NCBI GenBank assembly: GCA_038501785.1 | Contig: JBAMJR010000047.1 | Coordinates: 4,167,001 to 4,231,000, forward strand | Length of the DNA stretch: 64,000 bases | Direction of reading: 5' to 3' | From: Myoxocephalus aenaeus | Lineage: Eukaryota; Chordata; Actinopteri; Perciformes; Cottidae | Shown: positions 27,601-40,560 of the stretch, in pieces | Numbering within the stretch: position 1 is the stretch's first letter | How the letters are laid out: the number at the start of each line of letters is the position of its first letter | Notes under the pieces: model-generated | Databases searched by the model: none | Seen by the model: the letters and a program-made list of their open reading frames with translations, nothing else | Told to the model about the DNA's origin: nothing | Program-made: the position numbers and the translations under genes

Positions 27601-30600
27601 AAGTCAGACAGTGGAGAGTATGATAATGCTCTTACAGAAAAATACTGCAAGTTCTTGAAATATAAAGAAAACAAGGTTGAGTTGAAAGTGAAATCCACCC
27701 TAACTTTGCTCAACACACACACAGAAAAATCCCCAAACATCTCCACCAGAGTTAAGTGAACCTTTGGGGATTTGTAAGACCTCTCTGCAGCATCCTTGAG
27801 GCGACAAAAGGCGGGGTGCCACTTACCTGCTGGAAACCCCGCGAGTATTCCCCTCCCCAGCCAGAGAGGGAAATGGCCAGGCCTCACTTGAAAGCCTCAC
27901 TCTGCAGGGCTGAGATTAGAGGACGCTTCCTCTCTGTTCCCACTCATGCAGGACGTCAGTGGTCACCGCGGCCGTGATGCAACGCGCCGGTCCTCCAGCG
28001 TCTTTGAAGTGGCTGCATAAGCCGGCCTTGGACGCGGGGCGAGTTCAAAAGGGCCCGCGGAGGGATTTCATAAACAGAGAGAGGAATCCAGCTCTTCCTC
28101 GGATCATTTCCAGCCCCATTTCCCACCGTGTCAGCGAACAACCGGAGACGGGGGGGAATAGAAGAAAAAAATCCTGGAAGGTTTGCTGGCGACCGAGTGA
28201 CTTAGGCATTTTGGTTTTGCTTTAGTCTGGGTGGGCACGAGACTTACAATTAGTGAGCAGCTAGAGTCAAAAACATGACGTTTGACCTCATTGCACTCAT
28301 TGCATTGTCAACTTTGTTTACATGCATTCCCGTCCTGTAGCTCTGCAACTAAACAATGTAATATCCTGCTGAACGGATGGCCAAAACTAAGAATATAAAG
28401 CAACTCTACAGCCATGTGAGCTGCTCCAAAACATGTTTTTCCCCTCATCCCATAATGCCCCTGTGCCTTCTCTAAGCCACACCATGCTGCTGTCAGCCTT
28501 TAGCTAACCTCAATCTGCTGACAGCCAAAGAACCAACGCAGTGTAATCCCAGGATGGAGGTGACCAGGCCCGATGCGACCCCTCGTGACCTCCGGGAGAC
28601 GAGGAGCACCGGCCACGTCTCCCAGCGCCACGGTCTGGACGAGCTTAACAGGCTTTTGACTCTGGACTGAAAATAGTCTTGAGTTTCCCTTCAAGGTTGG
28701 GAAAAAGACATATTCCGTGTGTGCTGCATGTCACGAAAAGGTTAGCGAAACATTTAAACCCACGAGACGTGCACATGGCGGCTAAGATGGAAAAGGAAAT
28801 TCCGCAGCGCATGTCTTGTGTATCGTTGTGCACACACGTCCCAGTAATTCTGCCTGACATGTTTGGTATCTTTGGAAACGTTCGGATCTTGACAAGAATT
28901 CAAAACGAGGCCGGTCCGAGCCGAGCTTGGCCACGTCGAGGAGGTTATGGAGCGGGCCGAGCTCGGCAGCCCCTCTCCGCTGGAAACAAAGCGCTGCAGC
29001 GATCACACGAGTGTTGTTTTTGGGAGGGCGTATGAATAATGTGCGAGTCCTGACTAAAGCTGCGGTTCATGCTGGAGACGGGAGAGCGATTGTATCTGGG
29101 ATGAAAAATGGGCTTGTGCTAAACAGCCGAGGTATCAACCACAATAATATTTAAAGAAGCAGTGTCCTTTGAGATGATAATGAAGATACACCGTTTCTAT
29201 GGACCAAACTCCTGGGGTTGTCATGTATTAGAGAGAAAATGAACACCCGGATAATACACTTTTAAAGGGCTGGTTCACGAAAAGAAATACAAAAAAATAC
29301 TTCCTACTTCTGACACAGCTTTGGTGATTCATCAGGAACGTTTTCTTCCACTGACGTTATTTGTATTGTTAATTCTTTTAACCGTGACCTTCGACCTTCA
29401 ACAAAGTACTCATCTTAACCAAAAATGTGATCTTTCCATAAACATAGCAGACTTGTTTTCTGCCATTATTAGTAATTCTTCTTATTCTGTCATTTTGGGA
29501 TTTGAGATTAACTATTCAACGGGAAATAAAAAGCCATGGTCCATCAAGTTTATTATCGCCATGTTGCACACGTCTTAATGGACATCTTTTACTTTATATT
29601 TCAGTCTTTTATAATGACAATGGAGCATCGCTGATGGTGGGAAGTAGAAGCGAGTGACATCCTGTTGCTGCTCTCCCTGGCTTCCACCGCTGCGGCCATC
29701 AAGTTGCAAATTCAAGTTGCCCCTAGCCAGCTGCCCTTCAGCGGAAAAAAAACCCTGCTCCAGGTGAGGTTTGATCTCTCGGTGTTGCTCTACTGGTTCC
29801 CAGCGCGCACTGACCACCTGCACCAGTGAAGCCTTTATGCATTTGATATCCGGCATACATTTCCTCCTCTCCTCTCTGCGCCTCTCTTCACTGGCCTGTC
29901 AAATTGCCTGTTGGTGGAAAAGGTGGTGGAGCCTGAGCTTTAAAAAGAAAAAAGAAACACACACACACAAAAAAAAGAACCCACAGGTTGTCTGTCCATA
30001 AGTGACAGGTGTCCAACACTGTGTGTGTGTGGGAGTGTGTGTGAGTGTGTGTGTGTCTGGTCAGACGACAGATCCTGCTAATCCTGTCCGTCCCAGAGGA
30101 CGGGCAGTGTGACTGGGTAATTGGCCACTGACTGAGCAAGACCACTCCGGAGGCGCTGCTTATTGAACCACTGTCAGGGAGCGGGAGAGGAGGCGGAGGC
30201 ATAACGAGACCGGAGAGAAGGTAGGGACGAAATCAAGAGTCAGACGAGGGGTAACCAGAGCAAAGAGGAGTGATACAGATTGAAATAAATAAGTGTGGGG
30301 ACGGGAGGGGATGCGGCGACGGAGAGAGCGTGTGTGGGTGGAGGTGAAGAGAGAAAGGAGAAAGAAGAAAAAAGAAGAAAAGTGAGTGTGAAGAATTTCA
30401 GAGTGACCCTGAAGCCACCGCTTCCTCTTCTCTCAGCTGAAATGTGACACTTTCATGATTACACTGGACCCCCTTTTTTTGAGAGGGGGCGGGGGGCATA
30501 GCTTAATCTTAAAAGGATGAGCAGGCGAGTGGAAGGAAGGGATGAGGGGCGAGCAGGAGGAGGGGGTCCATGGTAATGGCAGTCTAGGTTAATACTTCCC

Positions 30601-30810
30601 TCCTCCAGCTGGCCAGCTAACAAATTGCCTTGTAAAAGCAGAAGCGATGGATAAATAAAGAATGGAATAAAGAAGAAGGAAAAAAAAGTATATCCCTCCA
30701 GCAAATTGGCTGTCATTGGATTATCCCCTATAAAGCAGGATTTGTGCGCGCGCGTGTGTGCGTGGGTCGACTTTGGTGTATATGTGGGACCGTTTTCTTG
30801 CATCACATAG

Positions 30811-30815
30811 ATGTC

Positions 30816-30888
<73 letters not shown>
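30811..30888. repeat. (TG)n microsatellite
   Basis: About 39 uninterrupted TG units; a (CA)n tract follows at 31014-31042. Confidence 0.95.
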
Positions 30889-30889
<1 letters not shown>

Positions 30890-33770
30890 AAAGATGGCTG
30901 GTAGTATCAGGCCCAGGCAGTTAGGGGAGAAGGCGAGAAAGGATTGGATGAGCGATCATTGCTTCATCGGCTCCATTAAACACACCAATGGCCTGTGAAT
31001 CAGGCTGTCACAGAAACACACACACACACACACACACACACAAGGTCCAGTGTACGGTAACATCATAACATAAGTGAGTTGACAAAGTTATATGCTTACA
31101 AGTTTGTCCGTTATATTTATAAATGATCCAGGTACCATGAATGAAACTACCCTGAGACACAGGATGTACAGTTTTTTTGTGTGCAGTCTTTTTCGGAAAC
31201 ACACAGTCCACGCCACGAATGCATTTTATTAAAGATCAAAGTTCAGCGTGCCACCAAGGAACAGTCGGTGTCCTGCGTGATTACTTCAGCAGCACCGCCG
31301 TAAGACCAGCTGCCCTCCAGGTGATCCCGGATTTGAACACACTGCCGGTGCCGAAGGGCTGAATCAGCAGCTTCGCCTGTTATCTGACATCCTGCTCTGA
31401 CTCCGGCAGTCGCTCCCCACCGAGAGAGCAGAACTCCAGAAATCACAGAGCTGTCATGTTTGAGAAAGTTCACAGATGAAAGCAACAGAGAAAGAAGAAG
31501 AAGAAAAAAAGGGATCGGAAGAAAACAGTCAAGAGGAGGAGGGAAGAAGAAGAAAAAAAACGACGAGTACGGACGCTCGCGGAGCGGTCGGAAGAAGGGG
31601 AACGGCTTGCCAAAAGAATCAATAGGTGCTTGGGAGTCAACAGCACGTGGGTGGTCAGTGGCGTGATTCAAGCTCATTAGCACAGCGCTTGACTTGAATG
31701 TTTGACCTCCAACCGAAACGTCCCACTCTCTCAGTTTTCAGCCAATATGCTCCAGCAGATAATGAGCTACGTTGCTCAGTTGAGCGGACTCATCCGCTAA
31801 TTGAGGCCCTTTTCTTTTTCAACATTCGACTGCCAGAGAAAGTCTCACTTGACGGGACTTCAAAGACAGAAAACAGGAAAAAAACAAACACTGTTATCGT
31901 TGCATTACAGCGAAATCAAGCAATAACGGAAGCTCGCTCGTTGCTCAGGTTTATTCAGCATCGCTTCGGGGAGGAAGATGTACTTTGCTGCGCCGTATCC
32001 CAGCGGAAGAAACGCATTATACTGTCAAACAAAGAAATGTCAGATTTCCATCTTTCCTTGCAGTCGTTTGAAATTAAATTAAAATGACTGGTGGCAACCA
32101 ATCAATGGAGGTAATTTCAGCAAATGATGCAGCACTGTTTCAAACTGTAGTAAAGTATTGATTCGGCTTGCAGCCTGCAGAAAGCCATTTATCTCCCATT
32201 AAAAACAATCTCTTGTAATTACCTTAAACGACTTTTTGGAGCCGCGGCGGGAGAAATTAGCCAGAGACAGCGCGCGCCGCTGCAAAATGTACACGTCATT
32301 AGAATGAAACATATTAATATGCGCTGCTGGAGGTTTTAGAATAAAAAGCAGTAATGTATGCGCTCATTTTGAATTCCCCCGGTGGGTTCCTCTTGATCGC
32401 AGCAATCATAAAAGATCAGCTCTTACGGTTGTGTCTTAGCTCTCTCTCTCGGTCCTGCACTTAAGCAATCTGCCCGCTGAAGCACTGACGCGTCCTTGAA
32501 TGAGACACCAAATATCTCCCAGGATAAATCCCACCTGTCATCTCACTGTTGTGAGCTCGTGCATTTACATTTGAACCAGAAAGCTGGAGTTGTAAACGTT
32601 TGCATATTCGGGTGCTTTCACCGTCACTGAAAGCATGTTAGCATCCTGGTGTTAGCATTGAGCTACAGCCTCCGGGGACACTTCAACATCTGGACATACA
32701 GGTGCTATTTTTTAGCAAACCTTGCACAACTGTGGTCAATCTTTGCCATATACATTTTAGCATTTTAGCAATTTTTTCATTCAGTGTTTTTGAGAATCTA
32801 TACAGTGTCACAAAACATAATATCTCAATACTCGAGGTGTATCCATATTTTCCGTACAGCCCGATGGGCATGCAGAGCATATTCACACTTTTTTGCAGGT
32901 ACACACTTATTATAGATTATTATAGAACGTTTATATTTTATCTATAGAAGCTTTTGCATATTTGTTCTGTTGGCGGCTGGGAGAAATCATCATTTGACAT
33001 TCTTAAGTCTTCATGAGACCAATTAAAACGAAAGAACGCTGGTAAATGCCTTCGAACAAAAGGTATAGTTCACGGCTTGATCTCCTGCAGCCTGACTCCG
33101 TATTTATCGGATAAACTCAAGTTCGATTTCGCTCAAATGTTGTTCTGGAAGAAGTCCATTAGGTTTCCTTTGAAGACACACGCGCGGTGGAAACCTATAA
33201 TCAACGCGTATGTCAATTCACCAGCGCACAAAGCGGCTGCTGGTGGGACCACACATGGAGGATAATTGCGTTGCAAGTCTCCCCGTGTCAAAATGAAGCT
33301 CTTCTTTTTGCATCGCAGTAATGAGTCCCCCGTCGTGGAAGGAGTCAGCTGCTGAATCAGGTCGGCGGCTGACCTGTGCCCGGCAGCTTTCATTTCAACT
33401 CACCGCTGCTGCTACAGCTCGCCGCCTCCAAATATCGATCCGGCTGTCTGGCGTGGTCGGACTAACATGTGAATTACGCTTGAGGCCGGATTCTCGCTTT
33501 GATAAGGAAATCACAGCCTCTCTGATGACCACCGAGGACGCCCCCGGCCCGTTAGAGGGAGCGGGGCGAGATCTTTTGACAAGGTTAACGGATGATCAGT
33601 AAAGAGTGGCTCCCTGTGGCCCGCCCACGGACCCCCGCCTCCGCCTCCCTTCAGTATCAATCAATACCTGTTAACAAAAGCTCTGCGGGGCTCCCCTCCA
33701 CTCTCCGCACTCTTATTCATATTTCAGGATGTTATTAGAGCATGCAGCGAAATGTCAAGATCTTTACAAG

Positions 33771-33790
33771 TCGAGTCGAGTCGAGTCGAG
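33771..33790. repeat. (TCGAG)4 pentanucleotide repeat
   Basis: Four exact tcgag units in a row, a rare CpG-containing motif for a vertebrate microsatellite. Confidence 0.9.
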
Positions 33791-35944
33791 TTCTCTGTCA
33801 AAACTGCGAGCTGCCGGCATTAAGGGGAAAAATGATTTTCCTGCCAGCGGCTATTTCACGAAGTCGCTTGTTTCTGCCGTGTTTTCAATAATCACGTTGG
33901 CGTGGGCGTTTGCGTTTCATTGGCTGCAGAAGGGGAGCCGCTAGTTTGTTAATGCTAAATGAACCTTTGAGGTAAATACAGGGAATCTCAGACGAGGCCG
34001 CCTCTCCCCTCCCCATCCACGCACATCTCATCTCCACGGCCGGTAAATCAAGTCGTGTCTGGGAAAATATAGACGTGATCAAGAGGACTGTGGTGAAGAA
34101 AAAAAAAAACGCGGCCGGCCTGCGCGTCGGAGGCAAGGAGCTCATTTGAAGTCTTGGTGAGGTGGGCGCAGCTGCACGAGGGCCCCCGTTGATCAGAGGA
34201 GAATGAGAGAGGGACTCGCGCGAGTCATGCCTCCATCTTTTCCCCTCTCCGTCTTACACATCAGCAGTGACAACAACAGCCAGGACATGAGATGCGTATC
34301 TCCACCGGGGATCGGCTCTATTTCTCAGCCGTTTGTTGTCTTGTTTCTTCCTCGCTGAACATCTGTGCGACGCCTGATCAGCGAAGCGGAGAGGCGGAGA
34401 GCCGATGGAGGGAGAAAGAGATGGAGAGGGAGGAAAATGGTGGCGATTCAGGTGATGACAAACCTCTGGGATTGTGGGTAATGAAGCTCCCCCCGTGGGA
34501 GAGCTGGGCGCCCGATTGCCTGGTGATGTCAGAGCGCCACAATCAAAGCTTCATTTGACAGGAAGTAGGGAAGCGCTGGAGCGAATGGCTCCTGACCGAC
34601 CTCAGTCGCCGTCGCCTCCGTGAGGAAGACATCCGTGTCTGACGACCAGCTTCTTTTCCTATCGCTGTGTTTTACTTTTTTTAATTTTTGTATCTGGCCA
34701 TCTGTGTAATTAGGAAGTACGGCTGACAACGCCATACCCTCTCTTTTTATTTACCAGCTTGTCTCTGCACCTACACTCTCTCGCAGTTCCACCGTGCATA
34801 ATCACGTCTTATATCGTAAGTGCACCTAGCGAGCCAAAGGATGCATTTGTCCACGATAATTGCCAGAAGAAATTGCCAGGGCGAAATCTCCGCAATTATT
34901 CTGTCCATTTAACATCTTACCTCAGATCCTAAATTGATCCTTTTTTTGGCAACTTCAAGGCCTTCATTTGCAACGCTGCTGTGGTTGGGGAGGGGAAGAA
35001 GAAGAAAAACGTGTCATTCTGTCTCCTCCTGCTAAAGATCGCTGAGCGGGGATGAGGAAAGAGCCGAGCTTCAAGAAGCAGAAGAACACACCTCGTTTTA
35101 CCTACCGCCCTGCACCGACTGACTGGGTTGTACTTGAGGTTTGCTCTTCCCTCTGCTGCTGCAAGCGTTGAGCTGTGCAGAGAACCTTTGGTCCCACAGT
35201 GCCACCTATTGGCGGAAAACAAACCCATCTCTTTGCAGTCCGCTATGCAATGGGTCATTTGAGCCCAGTGTTGTCTTTTACAAGCTTTTGATATTCTACA
35301 TGCATGCAGCTCAAAGTTAATTCTTGCTCTGTTTTCCTATCGCAATTTGCAGAATTAAGTTACTTACCCGTAAAACTGGCGGATTTGTCTGCGACGAACG
35401 TGTTCGACTTTTGGCGAGGTCACCAGAGGGGTGCTTTGAAAGGAGAATAAAAAAAGGGGAGTCGGGTCGGAGCAAAGCAGGACAAAACTATTAAATCTTC
35501 CATCATTTCCCACTCTCCTGTAACCTCGTTGCGCTGGTGGAGCTGGGGTCTAGACATTGAGGAGCGGCAACAGCCATCCATCATGTCCCATTATGCCGTT
35601 TAGATGTAATTGCAAACCCTTAAGGATTGCCCCAGCATCCTCGGTCCCTGCACGCGTAGACACACGAATGCACATGCGCACACTACACACTAACACACTA
35701 CACACACCTGCCGGGGAAATAAAGGGTGGAATATCACTGTTGGTCCTGCAGACAGAGGGAGGGAGAGAGATAGAGAGAGAGAGAAAGAGAGCGAGAGAGA
35801 GCAGGCAGCCACCTCCATACACATTTCACAGACAATCAAATTAGAGCTGGCGGTCAATACATCACTGACAAATTGTTTATTAAACAAAGGGCTTGAATTG
35901 CAGCATAACTGAGAAAGATTCGAGCGATGAGAGAGAAGCTTTTA

Positions 35945-35945
<1 letters not shown>

Positions 35946-36034
<89 letters not shown>
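35946..36034. repeat. (TG)n microsatellite
   Basis: About 44 TG units with one CG step; a short (TA)n stretch lies at 36129-36154. Confidence 0.95.
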
Positions 36035-36035
<1 letters not shown>

Positions 36036-37077
36036 CCAATTGCCCATGTAAGGAAGACAGGTTTCCATGTTGCCCTCGTTCGCACAAACACGCCATGTAT
36101 GTCCTTCTCTGCAAAGGCAGAGTCTTATATAAATATATATATGTATATATATATTTGAAAATGCGGCGCAAGGACGTAAACGCTGGAGTGAAATAATGTC
36201 AAGGAGGTCATGTTTGCACTGTTCGTGTTTGATTCCCGCGTGGGGGCCACCCACGTTCAGACAGCGACGCAGAGCACTCTGGTTAAGCGTCCGCCATATG
36301 GTCCGTCCATGTGCCCGGGTCCTTTGTTTCCTGTCGTCTCTTTGACAGGGAGGACCCTGCACAACCTCACAACGAGGCATCATCCTTACGTCTTATTGTA
36401 AAGCAGGCATTCTGAAGTTTTAAGTGATGCGCGCCAAGATGTGTATGGTCCTTCTGCAACATTTATGGTTTCATATATCCCCCCCCCGAAAAGTCGTTAC
36501 ACTGGAGGGAATGTCAGGCCACAATGAATAAAGTCAGCTTCACAGTAGATTGCAATGAATTCTAAATGCACCTTTATATTAAAATGAATTATAACTTGTT
36601 TGTGGGCTGCTTTGACAGGTATATTCAGACTGACAGTATGAAAACAATAATGTGTGATATGAATATTAAAGCGTGTTCGAGTAGAGATCCAACATGCAAA
36701 TATTAACCCGAATATGAGCATGATATGTCCCCTTTAACTTTTCAGCCTCCCCGTTGAAACTTTTTACTCTACCGATGGGCTGAAACTCAAATTATGTGGG
36801 GGGGCCGCTGTCCAGGTCGGCGTAGGAGGGCCACTTGAGGAAACTGAGGAAATGGGAAATTGTCTCGAAGCTTGAGACTCCGGCTTTAAGGTAATTACTT
36901 CCCTCTTGAAACATAGATTTGATCAAAAAATTTCAACAAAAGGTCAAAACTAGCTGGTTTCTGAAGGTTTAAACCGTATTCTGTGGCCTTCCTTGGTAAG
37001 TGCTACAAAGGAAATTCTGGTCATGTGATAACAAGCGGCTGTATGTGGAGTATACTATAGATTATACTTAAGCAGTT

Positions 37078-37238
37078 TTAAAGAGACAGTTCCACACAAA
37101 CATCTAATATGCAAGCCGAATGCATATAATCCCATTATCCTAGTCCCATTATTCCCATTAAAGATAGGCAACTCACACAAAAACAATCTAGATAGATAAA
37201 TAGCACTACAGGTATTTTGGGGTGAACTGTCCCTTTAA
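37078..37238. repeat. MITE-like inverted-repeat element (161 bp)
   Basis: It starts ttaaagagacagttccaca and ends ggggtgaactgtccctttaa, an inverted pair of the same family of ends as the element at 24472-24667, with one base difference in the first ten. Confidence 0.8.
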
Positions 37239-38530
37239 TTAAGTAGCTGTCAATAGAGTTTAATCCTCCAGCCAAAAACAAGTTTGACATATTCATGCAG
37301 CTAAGATACATGAGGGGTTTGCAGATCGCACAATACAACAACTTTTAAAAAGTCAGCCCGGCTAACGCAGCTAAAGACCATCAGATTAGCGCCTCCACAG
37401 AGCACAAATCAGATAACGCAGGAAAAAGAACAAAAAATCAAAAGTTGCTCCCCGGAGAGACACTTTGGAGCCGCATGATGTAGGGCGGGAGGCTAAAGGT
37501 CACCTCTCGACTCTCCCGCCGCCGCCGCATTGCGCCTCGACATGGGGGCGCCGACACCTGTCAATCAACCCGCTCTGAAGACCTTTACACCGCCGACAAA
37601 AGCCGCTTTTGCGGGCTATTGAGCGCGGCAACGATCCCCTCGTGAGAAATGCCACGGGTGTGGTGATGAAAAAAAAAAACGAAGAAGAAGAAGAAGAAAG
37701 AATGAGGTCAGCCGTGTGTGGGGAACGAGGAGAGAGAGAGTGGCTCGTGGTCTGTGTCACCGCGGCCTCGCCGTGTCACCGTGGCTTTATCTTTGACATC
37801 AGCTGCTATTTGCAGTGCTGGGAGATCATTATCCCATTAGAGCGCGTGGTGGAAGCAAGATGTGTGTGTATGTGTGTGTGTGTGTGTGGTCGGTGGGTGT
37901 GATGCATGTCTTTAATAACAGTCCATTAGCTCTCTGCGTGTGCGTCTCCTCGTGTGCAGACGTGTGGGAGATGGCCCGCCGACGGACCGCGAGTCAGAGC
38001 CCAGCGCGCTGTTATTTCAAGTTGCTCCCAACGGGACGGGGCCGAGCACCAGCAAAGGCTGCTGTCTGTTATCCCTCACCCCGAGGTTCACTGACCCTGA
38101 GGTTTCTTCTCCCCTGCTTTTGTTTTCACTTTCTCTTCCCTTCCCCCCGCTCACGCCGCAGCTCCTTCCTTCTCACATATTTCATCTTTGACTTCCCCCT
38201 CCTTGACAGGCCCACAGATTTGCTCCCTTTTAAAATTTAAATAAAAAAATGTGCCACCACAGCACCATAACCGGTGCCAGCGATTAAAAGCGCCAAATCT
38301 GTTCCCCGCCATGAGAACGCTGACCAAACACACTGTACAAAAAAATAATATCTGCTGATCTTGATCGCTGCTCGCCCACCACCACCACCACAACAGCAGG
38401 CTATAACTAATCCATCTCCCACTACATGTCTTTAATGAGCCTCCATAACCATCCTCCGTATGGTGCAGTGCGGCGCGGGGCCAAAAAAACGAGCCGTTTC
38501 CATGACTTTGTGCCGTCAGCAAAACGTGAC

Positions 38531-38531
<1 letters not shown>

Positions 38532-38565
<34 letters not shown>

Positions 38566-38632
38566 TTGCTGTCATCGCCGAGCATCTGCGTCGCCGCCGT
38601 GCGATCCCGGTTGATGATTTTCCATCTGGTGG

Positions 38633-38672
<40 letters not shown>
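38532..38672. repeat. two (TG)n microsatellites
   Basis: TG tracts at 38532-38563 and 38634-38672 separated by 70 bp of unique sequence. Confidence 0.92.
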
Positions 38673-38674
<2 letters not shown>

Positions 38675-39581
38675 ATTGTCCAAACAGAGGCCTACTTACC
38701 TGTCCTTGTCTCAAAATGCAACCGGGATTATTGGAAACAGAAGCTGATGGGTGTGGCGGCAGCATTTGTGTGTGTGTGGAAGCTGCCAGGCCCCTTTCAG
38801 AAAACCCCCACGAGGGCCACATTAGGGCCCTCCGGGGGCCAAATTAGAGGCAGCTAACCAAGTTAGAGATCAGCAGCAGAGGGGGCCTGACTGGCAGGGA
38901 TGGGCCGATTTGACTCCAGCCGCTCCTGAACTACAGCGCACACACAAACCTCCCCTCTTTGTTTTGCCGCTGATCAGCGAAAGATAAAAGCCAGTTCCTG
39001 ACAATGGCAGCCGCTCTGTTGGGGAGTCTGCAGGGAGCTCCTGACAGAGAGGAAGAGGTATAATGTATTCCTGTTGGCCGGCCTGGATTAGTGCGTCTGT
39101 ATCAAGGGGAAGTAGTGATTTCAACTAAATTAGCCTTTGGAACAGCAGTTTCTTCAAATGAAATCCAATTAGGGTTTTTATCCATATGTTCTTACTGGAA
39201 ATAGTTGTGCAGCTGCAGATAAGGAGAAATGTTGACTTTAAAGTCTGTTTATTCGTCTGTCGAAAGCATTATGAGTATTGAAAACATTAAAAGAAATGAT
39301 TTTAATCCAAAGAGAAAAAAGTCACCGTATTTTTCACAGATGTTTGTAGAAAAGTTGAGATTTTACATACTGGTATCTTTCTTTTCTTCTTTTATTAAAC
39401 ATTTGTTTAAAGACTAATGCTGCTTATTTATATCTATCAGCATCTAGACCACACTATTGGCTTTGGTGTTTTACTTTGACAGCATTTGTTGACAATCAGA
39501 AAAATATCATGCTACATCATCATATATCATCTTTAAACTTACAATTCTAGTTGTTGTTTTGTGTGGAAAGTGTATAAAAGG

Positions 39582-39632
39582 ATACTCTAGAATATTTGCA
39601 TTTTTAGGAAAAATGCAAATATGCTAGAGTAT
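39582..39632. repeat. near-perfect hairpin 1 (24-nt arms, 3-nt loop)
   Basis: The left arm starts atactctag and runs to a T5 stretch; the right arm starts with A5 and ends ctagagtat. They pair 23 of 24 positions around the loop agg, with a single A/G mismatch. It sits immediately beside hairpin 2. It could be a cruciform-forming palindrome, a folded MITE remnant or a transcribed hairpin; nothing shows which. Confidence 0.8.
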
Positions 39633-39633
39633 T

Positions 39634-39692
39634 CTACAGCATATGATGATATTGGGTGAGCATTTCTCACCCAATATTATCATATGCTGTAG
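39634..39692. repeat. near-perfect hairpin 2 (27-nt arms, 5-nt loop)
   Basis: The left arm begins ctacagcatatg and ends gggtgag; the right arm begins ctcaccc and ends catatgctgtag; the loop is cattt. All 27 positions pair, one as a G-U wobble if transcribed. Hairpin 1 starts 52 bp to the left. Arm length and perfection resemble a miRNA precursor, but the 5-nt loop and lack of bulges are more typical of a recent palindromic repeat. Confidence 0.85.
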
Positions 39693-40560
39693 CTTCAATA
39701 TCATTCAGTATTTTGTTCAACATTTGAAGAAACTCAAGTGGAATTAAATTGAGAGTTCAAGAAGTTAAGCAGACCCTGAAACACGTCTCATAAGTGCAAG
39801 ATTCACAACAGATATGCCAACGTGTGATTGACGTGCTTGCTGGCACAGGTCCAACAGCCGCCCCCCTTCTTCACATGTCACACACACACACACAGGCGCG
39901 CTTCAGGTGCCGGTGACATTTGTGAAGTCTCACAGAGGATGATTGTAATTCTCGGTTTTATGAGCCACTGCTGAACGCTGCAGACTGTTGACCGCTGCGG
40001 CCTTGACATTCAAGCGCGGCACGAAAAACCCCGGGGTTCCAAGTCCCTGGAAGCCGTGATTGATTTGTCTCAGGGGGGCAGTGAAAGCCACTCACTGTTA
40101 GGGTCAGGCTTGGTTCTGTTTACACAAGCCTTTGTTAATTACCATCACGACAAGTGGAGATTTGGCAGGCGGTGTTTGCATTTCAAACATTTCAAGAATG
40201 CTCAACATTTTTTTGCTTTCTTTTTCTACAGTTTGGAGCACTAGAAACATCCAAAAAGATAATATCATTTAAATAGTTTCTTTATGAATGAGTCTTTGAC
40301 ACAAAGGCAGAATTGGAGCCGACTAAACAGAGGCTGTAAATTCCACCTCTGGAGCTCACAGCCAATATCCAATCTGCAATTATGTTTAGTGACGAGGAGG
40401 TGTGGAAAGGAAAGCTTCATAGATTGAATCCTCCAGGCTGAAATCCAATCAACTCATTAGGAGGAGGTGGGACCGAGCCAAGTTCCCACAATTTAGTTTA
40501 GTTTGAACGACTTTAGCGGCAGTGCTCTCTGGAAAAGAAAAATAAGTTGGATAAGTTGTA

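Larger units (their letters stand above)
18800..40500. other. intergenic region between the Par-3 gene start and the zp3-like gene
   Basis: I see no supported gene here. Contents include several long (TG)n/(CA)n tracts, MITE-like elements at 24472-24667 and 37078-37238, isolated ttaaagggc-type repeat ends near 22773 and 29264, a (TCGAG)4 run at 33771-33790, and two neighbouring hairpins at 39582-39692. Some repeat-free, ATTA-rich stretches (19.81-20.00 kb and 32.08-32.42 kb) look like vertebrate conserved non-coding elements, but that cannot be tested without an alignment. Confidence 0.6.

Noticed and set aside
31698..32087. 129-codon plus-strand frame starting with ATG
   Set aside because: I recognise no motif, there is no upstream or downstream exon, and one frame of this length is expected by chance in 64 kb at this base composition. 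Kept out for lack of support, not disproved.
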